Shown piece after piece: positions 16,819 to 22,375 of a stretch of DNA of 54,196 bases. This DNA is from JADGQN01 sp035315185 (GTDB lineage Bacteria; Desulfobacterota; Syntrophorhabdia; Syntrophorhabdales; WCHB1-27): the NCBI GenBank assembly GCA_035315185.1, contig DATFYE010000103.1, positions 1 to 54,196 on the forward strand. Direction: 5' to 3'. Below the pieces are notes generated by a model, which worked only from the letters and a program-made list of their open reading frames with translations, ran no database searches and was not told the DNA's origin. The position numbers and the translations under genes are program-made. Position 1 is the first letter of the stretch. The number at the start of each line of letters is the position of its first letter.

Positions 16819-17096
16819 TTCATTCTTGCTTTCAGGATTCTCTCGACGTTCGCGAAAACCTCCTCCTGGGGCTTTGACTTCCCGTCCTTCACGTCTTGCT
16901 CGCCTTGGGAAATGAGTTTCAAAATGCCAATGGCATTTCGCATGTTCTCATAACTTGCAGGGTCCTGCAACACAGCCTTGGGTTCTCCGTTCTGGGTAAT
17001 GATGACGGGCCGATGGGTTTCGTTTATCTGCTTCAGCAAGTCAGGAGCTTTTGATTTCAGGTAGGTAATCGGTTTTATGTCTTTCGATATAGTCAT
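16815..17096 (-). CDS. Phd/YefM-family antitoxin, integron cassette 7
   Basis: 93 residues. The N-terminal half is the Phd/YefM DNA-binding dimer fold, with SKDIKPITYLKSKAPDLLKQINETHRPVIITQNGEPKAVLQD (about 4-45). The C-terminal helix (VKDGKSKPQEEVFANVERILKARMK) would wrap the toxin. The ATG at 17096 has GGAGGT seven bases upstream; the frame runs 11 codons further up, but without a ribosome site. It is expected to repress its own promoter at 17118-17145. Confidence 0.88.
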   Translation of the reverse strand: MTISKDIKPITYLKSKAPDLLKQINETHRPVIITQNGEPKAVLQDPASYENMRNAIGILKLISQGEQDVKDGKSKPQEEVFANVERILKARMK

Positions 17097-17117
17097 ATTT
17101 TCACCTCCAGTCTTTAT

Positions 17118-17145
17118 ATGGTACCACAATAAGACCGGATGTCAA
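17118..17145 (-). promoter_or_regulatory. Promoter of the Phd/ParE pair
   Basis: The minus strand has TTGACA (17145-17140), a 16-base spacer and TACCAT (17123-17118), ending about 20 bases before the antitoxin ATG. It lies inside the cassette, so the pair is expressed without an integron promoter. Confidence 0.6.
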
Positions 17146-17164
17146 GACATTCGCTGTTCCTTGG

Positions 17165-17249
17165 TGCTAACGTCGTCATCACCGGCGCGACCGAGGCCGT
17201 GCCGGTGAACTAACCGCACTCCTTCCGCGTCCGGTGGATGAAGTTGTCC
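17165..17249 (-). other. attC site between cassettes 6 and 7
   Basis: Minus strand, 85 bp. It begins at GGACAAC (17249-17243), ten bases past the TIGR04076 stop, and ends at GTTAGCA (17171-17165). The inner boxes TTCATCCACCGG and CCGGTGATGA pair with one unpaired extra base, the hallmark of folded attC recombination sites. The ends deviate slightly from RYYYAAC/GTTRRRY. Confidence 0.75.
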
Positions 17250-17258
17250 GAGGGTCTC

Positions 17259-17534
17259 CTATTCTTCAATTCTCGTAAGCCTGAAGGTCACAAACCCATC
17301 TGGACATGTTACGTCAACATGATCTGTTTTCTCCCACGCCATATTTTTTGTCCATCGCATAGCAAATGCCATAGGGTGCACTGCCGCGAACGCCCGACCA
17401 CACATCCCTGTTGGTTCTGGAGTTCTGGCTGTGAGTATATAGGTCTCATCTCTTTGACATTTCGCTGAACCGGGGCAGATTCCAGACTCGCTTCGAACAT
17501 CGACAGCTACACATTTTATTTTATAATTCGTCAT
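17259..17534 (-). CDS. TIGR04076-family protein, integron cassette 6
   Basis: 91 residues matching the small conserved family TIGR04076: Y-K-I-K-x-x-A-V-D-V-R at the start, CPGSAKCQRDETYIL, TPEPTGMCGRAFAAVHPMAFAMRW in the middle, and TCPDGFVTFRL near the end. Cysteines at 20, 26, 45 and 77 are roughly where the family has them; the function is unknown. ATG at 17534 has GAGGAGAGG upstream. The gene occupies a single cassette whose attC (17165-17249) follows its stop directly. Confidence 0.85.
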   Translation of the reverse strand: MTNYKIKCVAVDVRSESGICPGSAKCQRDETYILTARTPEPTGMCGRAFAAVHPMAFAMRWTKNMAWEKTDHVDVTCPDGFVTFRLTRIEE

Positions 17535-17551
17535 TTCCTCTCCTCAATTTG

Positions 17552-17601
17552 CTTCCGACGGAAAGCCCACCTGCGCGGCGGAGAGCACCCGCTTGTTAGA
17601 C
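17552..17601 (-). other. Partial attC between cassettes 5 and 6
   Basis: A perfect R'' box GTCTAAC (17601-17595) follows the mazF-like stop by six bases. Next comes AAGCGGGTGCTC and then CCGCCGCGCAGGTGGGC, the same GCCGCGCAGGTG core seen in the attC at 18921-19027. No clear R' box is visible before the next gene starts at 17534. Confidence 0.6.
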
Positions 17602-17607
17602 CGGTTT

Positions 17608-17931
17608 CTAATGGATGTCCAATTGGGTCTTGATGGCTTCCTCTACCTTGTGCATATCCCCTTGTGCCAGGATGCCGGCGCGTTTAAAGAGCCGCTCTTT
17701 GCTGACCGTGGCCAGTTGGTCTGCCATGGCTTTACTTTTTTTGCCTTCAAAAACGACTGCCGCCTCACTCGGGTAGAGCTTGTCAATGTTGCTGGTGAGA
17801 GGAACAACCTGGACTCGGTTAAGGAATCGGTTGGAGGCATCATTGCTTACAATCACAGCGGGTCGCTTCTTTCTCACTTCTCCGCCTATCGAAGGATCAA
17901 AGTTAACCCACCACACCTCACGCCGTTTCAT
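17608..17931 (-). CDS. mazF: MazF/PemK-family toxin, integron cassette 5
   Basis: 107 residues, the standard MazF endoribonuclease length. Signature strands are MKRREVWWVNFDPSIGGEVRKKRPAVIVSND (1-31) and RVQVVPLTSNIDKLYPSEAAV (39-59), with the helix KSKAMADQLATVSKERLFKRAG near 65-86. The KRPAVIVSN and VPLTS motifs carry the RNA-binding and catalytic residues of the family. The start overlaps the antitoxin stop by four bases. It ends six bases before an attC R'' box, which places both genes in one cassette. Confidence 0.93.
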   Translation of the reverse strand: MKRREVWWVNFDPSIGGEVRKKRPAVIVSNDASNRFLNRVQVVPLTSNIDKLYPSEAAVVFEGKKSKAMADQLATVSKERLFKRAGILAQGDMHKVEEAIKTQLDIH

Positions 17932-18146
17932 GATATGTCCTTAAAGGTGGCCTCGGCCCACTCAACGGCCTCCTTCTCTCTTTTTTTGTCTTTCGCCATA
18001 TCGGCGTAGGCGGATTCCAAATTGGGACGAACGACATGCGGACGAACTAATTCCTGTACGAACCTGCTTATCTTGCGAGGGCCAATTGTCTTGTGCAGCC
18101 CTTCATAGACCTCTTCATCTACCGTTATAGTCAGTTTCTTCTGCAT
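17928..18146 (-). CDS. MazE-like ribbon-helix-helix antitoxin, integron cassette 5
   Basis: 72 residues. The start KKLTITVDEEVYEGLHKTIGPRKISRFVQELVRPHV (3-38) is a ribbon-helix-helix DNA-binding domain, and the acidic/basic tail ending EAVEWAEATFKDIS is the toxin-binding part seen in MazE-type partners of MazF. It begins behind AGGAGGT and a near-consensus promoter overlapping a palindrome, so autorepression is likely. Confidence 0.85.
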   Translation of the reverse strand: MQKKLTITVDEEVYEGLHKTIGPRKISRFVQELVRPHVVRPNLESAYADMAKDKKREKEAVEWAEATFKDIS

Positions 18147-18160
18147 TGCGCACCTCCTAT

Positions 18161-18195
18161 ACGTATACTATACGTGTAGTCAGCTCGCATGTCAA
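18161..18195 (-). promoter_or_regulatory. Promoter with operator palindrome of the mazEF pair
   Basis: Minus strand TTGACA (18195-18190), 17-base spacer, TATAGT (18172-18167). The perfect palindrome ACGTATA-C-TATACGT (18161-18175) covers the -10 box, a natural place for the ribbon-helix-helix antitoxin to bind. Confidence 0.7.
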
Positions 18196-18214
18196 TTTAT
18201 TCATCATTCTTTGG

Positions 18215-18274
18215 GGTCAACACGGAGAGTTCGCCGGGAGCGGTACGCGATCCGGGTGGAACGACGGGTTATCC
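18215..18274 (-). other. Possible attC between cassettes 4 and 5
   Basis: A 60-bp stretch runs from GGATAAC (18274-18268) to GTTGACC (18221-18215) on the minus strand. The inner words GTTCCACCCGG and CCGGCGAAC pair imperfectly. It is weaker than the other sites, and about 110 bp of unassigned sequence separates it from the lipocalin-like stop. Confidence 0.4.
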
Positions 18275-18384
18275 TTACAACATCTCCCCGATAGGTTATA
18301 ACCCCTGACCAATGCACAGCCCCGATCTTTCCAGTCACCATGAACAAAGCTCACCGACTGTGGTACATACAAATTGCGCAGTGC

Positions 18385-18882
18385 CTACTTGATACGTTCC
18401 CACGTCAATTCGTTCCTGCCCTCGACGGGCCTCAGGACCAGCCGGTCGCCGGGGGCAAACTCGTACCGCCGCACGACGTCGACGGCTGCGCCCGGGCTGA
18501 TGTTGCCCATGCGGTGGTGCGTCACCGTGCGCGCTCGCTCGTCAATCGTGTAGGTCCCGAAATACGCGGTGTATCCAGAGATAGCGGCCTTCGCCTCATC
18601 AGGCGTTAGTTCCGAGCCGGCGTACTTCGGGCGCGCTCGATCGGGTATGATCTGCACGGCCATGTGCCCAGTGTCGTCATAGTATATCATCCCAGTGGGG
18701 TGCGGGCCGCGGCTGGGATCGGTCTGGCCGTTTGAGGTGATCGAGACGAGTCGCCACGTCCCGATGAAGCGCTTCGCCGTGTCGCTCGAGGTGCCAACCT
18801 GCCCACTGGCGCTACTAGCTGAGATCAGCGCTATAGCAACGACAACGCAAAGGATTGTTCCGAGGTATCCGATCTTACGCAT
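18385..18882 (-). CDS. Secreted lipocalin-like protein, integron cassette 4
   Basis: 165 residues. An N-terminal signal peptide (MRKIGYLGTILCVVVAIALISASSASG) is followed by a lipocalin-like domain: FIGTWRLVSITSNGQTDPSRGPHPTGMIYYDDTGHMAVQI (about 39-78), then SGYTAYFGTYTIDERARTVTHH and a final strand RLVLRPVEGRNELTWERI. The GTWRLVS and G.IYYDDTGHM.VQ phrases match the 'lipocalin-like' domain family of unknown ligand. The ATG at 18882 is chosen because AGGAGG lies seven bases upstream and it starts the signal peptide; a longer frame exists but covers the preceding attC. Confidence 0.82.
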   Translation of the reverse strand: MRKIGYLGTILCVVVAIALISASSASGQVGTSSDTAKRFIGTWRLVSITSNGQTDPSRGPHPTGMIYYDDTGHMAVQIIPDRARPKYAGSELTPDEAKAAISGYTAYFGTYTIDERARTVTHHRMGNISPGAAVDVVRRYEFAPGDRLVLRPVEGRNELTWERIK

Positions 18883-18920
18883 CTCCGCCTCCTGTGATCT
18901 GAATACGAAAGGCTGCAGCG

Positions 18921-19027
18921 GTGTAACGCTGTGCTCACCTGCGCGGCGGATAGGAAGAGGGGCACGATAAAGCCTCAACGAAATCAGACCGATGTCCTTC
19001 CGTGTCAGGTGGAGTGCTTTGTTCGAC
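18921..19027 (-). other. attC site between cassettes 3 and 4
   Basis: Minus strand, 107 bp, from GTCGAAC (19027-19021) to GTTACAC (18927-18921). Inner boxes GCACTCCACCTG and CAGGTGAGCAC pair with an extrahelical base. It overlaps the last eight codons of the HigA-like gene, as attC sites often do. Confidence 0.75.
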
Positions 19028-19331
19028 CCTGTGTTCTTGTAGCCTTTGCTTCTCTTACCAGTCGCAAATCGATACGGCAGCCAAGGGCACGGGCATACTT
19101 GCGCAATGTAGCCAGAGAAGGTGAGTGTTTACCGCGACCCGACTCCAAACGTGCAACCGCTGACTGGGTCGTACCCATGCGCTCGGCAATTTCCGCCTGA
19201 CTAACACCGGCTGCCGCCCGAGCTTTCAAAAACTCATCCAGGAAAGCAAACTCTTCATCGAGCCGATCATATTCGGCTTTTACGTCGGGACGTTCCAAAG
19301 CCCGAGACCTAACTTCTTTGTGTGTTAGCAT
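19005..19331 (-). CDS. HigA-type XRE antitoxin, integron cassette 3
   Basis: 108 residues with a helix-turn-helix of the XRE family: GVSQAEIAERMGTTQSAVARLESGRGKHSPSLATLRKYARALGC (about 43-86), preceded by a helical dimerisation arm (DRLDEEFAFLDEFLKARAAA). It overlaps the toxin gene upstream by 23 bp, the toxin-first order typical of HigBA. Probable operator: the palindrome at 19659-19676. Confidence 0.88.
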   Translation of the reverse strand: MLTHKEVRSRALERPDVKAEYDRLDEEFAFLDEFLKARAAAGVSQAEIAERMGTTQSAVARLESGRGKHSPSLATLRKYARALGCRIDLRLVREAKATRTQGRTKHST

Positions 19332-19650
19332 TTTTGACCTCCTTCATCCGCCGTCGGGCTAAGGCAAGCTCCTTCGGTGGCGTCTTATCAGACTTTTTGA
19401 TAAATTGGTGCAGAATCATGATTTTCTTTCCAATCATCATACAGTAAAGTACACGGCCAATACCCTCCGCGGCTTTTAACCGCAGTCCAAACAGTCCCTC
19501 GCCCATTGCCCGCGTGTGAGGCATTCCCAAATCCGGCCCGTACACTTCCATGCGGTCTGAATATCGAAGGTAGCGGGCGAGGAGGCCAGCAGGCAATGCC
19601 AGAATCTCCGCCTGAACCGACTCGCTGTAATATGTGATCGTCCAGCCCAT
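19309..19650 (-). CDS. HigB/phage Gp49-type toxin, integron cassette 3
   Basis: 113 residues of the HigB/Gp49 branch of RelE-like mRNA interferases: ESVQAEILALPAGLLARYLRYSDRMEVYGPDLGMPHTRAMGEGLFGLRLKAAEGIGRVLYCMMIGKKIMILHQFIKKSDKTPPKELALARRRM. The phrases LxELR-like GLFGLRLKAAEGIGRVLY and HQFIKKSDKTPPKEL are diagnostic. There is no ribosome site before the ATG, and the -10 box ends seven bases upstream, so the transcript may begin at the start codon itself. The toxin precedes the antitoxin. Confidence 0.9.
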   Translation of the reverse strand: MGWTITYYSESVQAEILALPAGLLARYLRYSDRMEVYGPDLGMPHTRAMGEGLFGLRLKAAEGIGRVLYCMMIGKKIMILHQFIKKSDKTPPKELALARRRMKEVKNANTQRS

Positions 19651-19656
19651 AAATGC

Positions 19657-19676
19657 ATTATAGCATAAATGCTATA
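19657..19676 (-). promoter_or_regulatory. -10 box and operator palindrome of higBA
   Basis: The perfect inverted repeat TATAGCAT-AA-ATGCTATA (19659-19676) overlaps a consensus TATAAT on the minus strand (19662-19657). The toxin ATG is at 19650, so initiation at the usual distance gives a leaderless or nearly leaderless mRNA. The palindrome is a good XRE-antitoxin operator. Confidence 0.65.
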
Positions 19677-19708
19677 CCAGCTTCATTAAGAACGTAGGAG
19701 TCAATGTG

Positions 19709-19774
19709 GTCTAACGCCGGCATAAGCGGGGGTGGCCCGCCAGGGACACGATCCGGTTCATGCACTTGTTGGGG
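19709..19774 (-). other. attC site between cassettes 2 and 3
   Basis: Minus strand, 66 bp, from CCCCAAC (19774-19768) to GTTAGAC (19715-19709). Inner boxes GCATGAACCGG and CCGCTTATGC pair with an extra base on one side. This is the clearest complete attC of the array. Confidence 0.8.
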
Positions 19775-19775
19775 G

Positions 19776-19868
19776 CTATTTACACACTTTCTTAACGCCC
19801 TTTGCAATACAAGCACCCGGTTCTTCTTCATAACTGCACTTGTAGTCATATTTGGTTCCTGTCCACTG
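19776..19868 (-). pseudogene. C-terminal fragment of an IS-interrupted cassette gene (cassette 2)
   Basis: Reading on the minus strand from the IS boundary, 30 codons are open to a TAG two bases before the next attC: ...TGTKYDYKCSYEEEPGACIAKGVKKVCK. Three cysteines and a basic end look like a genuine protein tail. The rest of the gene is missing on the other side of the IS, where only half an attC is found, so DNA was deleted with or after the insertion. Confidence 0.5.
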
Positions 19869-19896
19869 ATCTTCCCCCGAAAAAGTGGACACTGCT

Positions 19897-20787
19897 TCAG
19901 TCCCTTATTCTTTCATACTCCAAAGGAGTATGGTAGTCAATGCCGGAATGCAGTCTATGGCGATTATAGAATCGCATGTAGGTTCTGAGACCAGCCTGCA
20001 GATGATCAAAGTCTTCGAAGGATCGACCTCGTATCCATTCGGCTTTCAGGGTATGGAAGAACGATTCCATATGGGCATTGTCCTGGCTGTGGTAGGACCG
20101 GTTCATACTGACCAGGAAGCCATGACGCTTCAGTCGATCGACATACGCAGCGCCCCCGTATTCCACACCTCGGTCCGAATGAAAGATACAGCCGGGAGCG
20201 GGGGTACGATACTTCAGCGCCTGTATGAAGGCTCTGGTGGTGAGCCGCATGGTGCGATCTCTTCCTAAAGACCAGCCCAGTATCTTGCGGGAATAGAGAT
20301 CCATGACTGCGGAAAGGAAGCATTGCTGCCCTTGCACCCGTAAGAACGTCACATCACCGACCCACTGTTGATTAATGGTTGAGGGGCTGGGGTGCGTGAG
20401 ACGGAGATTGGCATGGCGTTCATAGAAGCGCTGCACGCCCGGTGCGCGGCGAGTTACTTTCACCACACGGCCCTGAAGATGAGCGTTCCGCATGAGCCGA
20501 GCTACCCGCTTTTCACTGCAGACTATATCGTCTTTCTTGAGGGCTTTGAAGACCCGTGGGCTGCCATAGGTCTGGTGGCTTTTCTCATGGATAGTGACGA
20601 TCTGTTGCAGAAGAGCCCTATTGGCCTTCATCCGCTTGCTCATCGGTCTTTCTTTCCACGCGTAGTAGCCGCTTCGGGAGACGCCGAAGTGCCGGCAGAG
20701 GAAGGAGAGGCCGTATTCTTGATGATACCTCTCAATAAAGGCGAAGGCATCCGCCTTCTTTCCATAGCGAAGTGCATAGTTTTTTTT
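19897..20787 (-). CDS. IS3-family transposase OrfB part (expressed by -1 frameshift)
   Basis: About 296 residues read from the A8 slippery run in the -1 frame: KKNYALRYGKKADAFAFIERYHQEYGLSFLCRHFGVSRSGYYAWKERPMSKR..., then HTH_21-like YGSPRVFKALKK and the rve integrase core. The DDE residues are in WVGDVTFLRVQGQ, HSDRGVEYG and SQDNAHMESFFHTLKAE. Independent start at the ATG at 20643 would lose the first 48 residues, so the fused OrfAB is the likely transposase. It appears intact. Confidence 0.9.
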   Translation of the reverse strand, partial: KKNYALRYGKKADAFAFIERYHQEYGLSFLCRHFGVSRSGYYAWKERPMSKRMKANRALLQQIVTIHEKSHQTYGSPRVFKALKKDDIVCSEKRVARLMRNAHLQGRVVKVTRRAPGVQRFYERHANLRLTHPSPSTINQQWVGDVTFLRVQGQQCFLSAVMDLYSRKILGWSLGRDRTMRLTTRAFIQALKYRTPAPGCIFHSDRGVEYGGAAYVDRLKRHGFLVSMNRSYHSQDNAHMESFFHTLKAEWIRGRSFEDFDHLQAGLRTYMRFYNRHRLHSGIDYHTPLEYERIRD

Positions 20788-21080
20788 AAAAGGTCATTCT
20801 CGAGGCGGGCCTTCCGCAAGGCTTTTTCCAAGTTCCGGATGCGTTCCTGGTCGGACACCTTGTGCTCCATTTCGGTAAGCTTGTGTAAGTCGGGATGGGG
20901 TTTGCCTTTCAGGATGCCCTCGCGGTATTCCTTCCTCCATCGGGAGAGCATGAAGGGATGGATATCGAGCGCCTTGGCTACATCCTGGATAAGGGTTCCT
21001 GGTAGGTCGGTAAGCTTTACTGCCGTGATCTTGAATTCATTACTGTAGCGGTGAACTTTTCTCATTTTCGCGCTTGGCAT
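20640..21080 (-). CDS. IS3-family transposase OrfA
   Basis: 146 residues in the zero frame. It has a helix-turn-helix YSNEFKITAVKLTDLPGTLIQDVAKALDIHPFMLSRWRKEYREG (about 12-55) and a leucine-zipper-like helix KVSDQERIRNLEKALRKARLENDLLKKTM. The slippery run AAAAAAAAC (20787-20779) falls at LLKKT, after which the zero frame continues into a low-complexity tail with no homology to the family. Upstream ATGs in MPSAKMRK are equally plausible starts. Confidence 0.88.
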   Translation of the reverse strand: MPSAKMRKVHRYSNEFKITAVKLTDLPGTLIQDVAKALDIHPFMLSRWRKEYREGILKGKPHPDLHKLTEMEHKVSDQERIRNLEKALRKARLENDLLKKTMHFAMERRRMPSPLLRGIIKNTASPSSAGTSASPEAATTRGKKDR

Positions 21081-21131
21081 GGTAGCACTCCCTCCTTAGT
21101 TAGTCGAGAGTGTCCACTTTAATGGGGGAAG

Positions 21132-21161
21132 TACGCGATTGGCTCCAGCGCCTTGTTAGGG
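21132..21161 (-). other. Half attC site next to the IS (cassette 1)
   Basis: The minus strand reads CCCTAAC (21161-21155) followed by AAGGCGCTGGAGCC, a very typical attC 5' half. It then runs into the IS end, and the L'/R' half is missing. CCCTAAC is the exact complement of the GTTAGGG box at the other end of the same cassette (21743-21737). Confidence 0.75.
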
Positions 21162-21168
21162 TGCAATT

Positions 21169-21705
21169 TCATAATAGTCTCATGACATCGTCTATGTCCA
21201 ATCGACTTTGAACCTCCCTGTCTACGAGGTTCTTGAAATCTTCAAACCGTTTAAGATCGAAATCTCCCTTACCGAAGTCGGGGAGTTGCTTCTCTGCTTT
21301 AACAACCAGAGAATTGAGGTCTTTCAGATGAGCTTGATGTAGCTCCCAAAGCCGCTTGCCAAGCCAAAAACGGTTGAGAACGACTTCTTTTGATATCTTG
21401 TCTATTCTCTCTTTGAGTTCCTTAAATCCGCCTGAGGCTTCTTTAAGCTCCGATTTAGACACCACGGCTGAGATCGCCTTGATAAACACAAGATTGAATT
21501 CTTTGCGCGTCTGATTAAGTTCTTCCCAGATCGGTGCGATCTGCTTGAGTCTCTCTTTTGCGACCTCCTCTCTTATAGCCTGACTGGCCTTATAGCGCTC
21601 CAACAAACGGTTTGCCAGTAATCCAGCCAAAACTAGAACGACACCGAGACCACCCTTGTCCACTACTGCAACTATGATTTGTTGCGAAAAACTTAAATCA
21701 GCCAT
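21169..21705 (-). CDS. Membrane-anchored coiled-coil protein, integron cassette 1
   Basis: 178 residues. One hydrophobic segment near the N-terminus (IIVAVVDKGGLGVVLVLAGLLANRLL, about 9-34) is followed by a long charged, helical cytoplasmic part with heptad-like spacing (ELKERIDKISKEVVLNRFWLGKRLWELHQAHLKDLNSLVVKAEKQL). No enzyme motif is seen and the family is unknown; proteins of this style are common integron cargo. The ATG at 21705 has GGGAGG upstream. The cassette runs from GTTAGGG at 21743 to CCCTAAC at 21155, and this is the first cassette next to the integrase remnant. Confidence 0.78.
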   Translation of the reverse strand: MADLSFSQQIIVAVVDKGGLGVVLVLAGLLANRLLERYKASQAIREEVAKERLKQIAPIWEELNQTRKEFNLVFIKAISAVVSKSELKEASGGFKELKERIDKISKEVVLNRFWLGKRLWELHQAHLKDLNSLVVKAEKQLPDFGKGDFDLKRFEDFKNLVDREVQSRLDIDDVMRLL

Positions 21706-21736
21706 CTTGATCGAGCCTCCCTTCCATCATGCGGTA

Positions 21737-21844
21737 CCCTAACAATTAAGTATACGCCTCTAATGATGTATATCCCAATATTTCCCTCGTGGAGCCGTAT
21801 ATCCCCCGATACAGCCGGGATATACGCCGCGCACGATGGTTCAT
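21737..21844 (-). other. attI-like region between integrase stump and first cassette
   Basis: Minus strand, 108 bp between the integrase stop and the crossover box GTTAGGG (21743-21737). It contains GGGATATAC in direct orientation at 21776-21768 and 21805-21797 and inverted at 21817-21825. Repeated integrase-binding half-sites next to the core site are what an integron attI shows; the identification is by position and pattern only. Confidence 0.5.
21794..21828. repeat. 12-bp inverted repeat in the attI-like region
   Basis: GCCGTATATCCC (21794-21805) and GGGATATACGCC (21817-21828) are inverse complements at 11 of 12 positions with an 11-base spacer. It could be a recombinase or repressor site; there is no T-run to suggest a terminator. 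Confidence 0.65.
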
Positions 21845-21931
21845 CTATCCGTCCAGAGGGCTTCCCACGCTGACCCCCGCTTTATCTAACACATGAGTGT
21901 AAATCATCGTCGTGGAGACGACATCATGGCC
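21845..21931 (-). pseudogene. C-terminal stump of an integron integrase (intI)
   Basis: 28 codons to TAG read GHDVVSTTMIYTHVLDKAG then VSVGSPLDG. This is the end of integron tyrosine recombinases, including the catalytic Tyr in MIYTHVL and the typical ...SPLD tail. Farther upstream, about 21945-22010, a frame-shifted degraded stretch (AAIMVEEGFVRRRMQN) aligns loosely with the usual ATHLLEDGYDIRTVQE, so the gene seems eroded and cut off by the repeat at 22051. Box I and the body of the protein are absent, so it cannot be active. It is on the same strand as the cassettes and upstream of them, unlike the usual divergent layout. Confidence 0.82.
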
Positions 21932-21981
21932 TGGCCGGCGCCGTGTTCTGCATGCGGCGACGTACAAAACCCTCTTCCACC

Positions 21982-22009
21982 ATTATAGCAGCAGCCGTTG
22001 TGCTGTCAA
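21982..22009 (-). promoter_or_regulatory. Consensus-like promoter facing the cassette array
   Basis: Minus strand TTGACA (22009-22004), 16-base spacer, TATAAT (21987-21982): both boxes are perfect. It would transcribe through the integrase stump into the cassettes. It lies in sequence that may be degraded intI coding DNA, so it may be accidental. Confidence 0.4.
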
Positions 22010-22050
22010 TTATTATGTCCAGACGGGGGAAGACTGCTGGGAATGGTTAG

Positions 22051-22087
22051 CCCCTCACCCGGCCCTCTCCCGCAAGGGAAGAGGGGA
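22051..22087. repeat. CCCTCTCCC-type palindromic element
   Basis: CCCCTCACCCGGCCCTCTCCC, then GCAAGGGAAGAGGGGA. The stem CCCCTCTTCCC/GGGAGAGGG-like can form either way. The same element type occurs at 50090-50120 and, less clearly, inside the thrC-like gene at 15296. Confidence 0.65.
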
Positions 22088-22375
22088 CTTATTTACTCGG
22101 CAGCATAGCTGTGCTTCCTGCATTCCGGCTTCCGCCGGAATGGCATGAGACCCGGCCTTACCAGGTTTTTCGCGGCTTACACTGAGTGAAGTCGCGGGAG
22201 GTTGTAGGGAGGATGGAGAAATTTAACGACGATATGGTGCTCTATGCCGGACTGAATTTCGATGGATAACGCGAAGACAAGGGGTCGCCGCCCGGAGGCG
22301 TACCTTGGGGTACGTTGAGGACCGTGCGATCCCCGCAGTCGACAAAGTTAGGCGCGAAAGGCTGGCCGGCAGACG
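22088..22375. other. Gap between integron remnant and nuoN
   Basis: No gene seen. The stretch 22258-22370 (AAGGGGTCGCCGCCCGGAGG, GTACCTTGGGGTACGTTGAG) contains the small palindrome GTACCTTGGGGTAC. It looks like a dispersed intergenic repeat rather than coding DNA; I see no T-rich terminator for the nuo operon. Confidence 0.4.

Larger units (their letters stand above)
19871..21131 (-). mobile_element. IS3-family insertion sequence
   Basis: 1261 bp bounded by 23-bp terminal inverted repeats, 19871-19893 and 21109-21131, identical at 20 of 23 positions (both read CTTCCCCC...AAAGTGGACACT toward the inside). Contains overlapping orfA and orfB with an A8 slippery run. No clear flanking target duplication is seen. 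It sits inside the cassette array and separates half an attC from a gene fragment. Confidence 0.92.

Noticed and set aside
16000..22000. CRISPR array as an explanation of the regularly spaced short genes and repeats
   Set aside because: The spaced elements are 60-107 bp, differ in internal sequence, and share only end boxes and pairing pattern, which fits attC sites and not CRISPR repeats.
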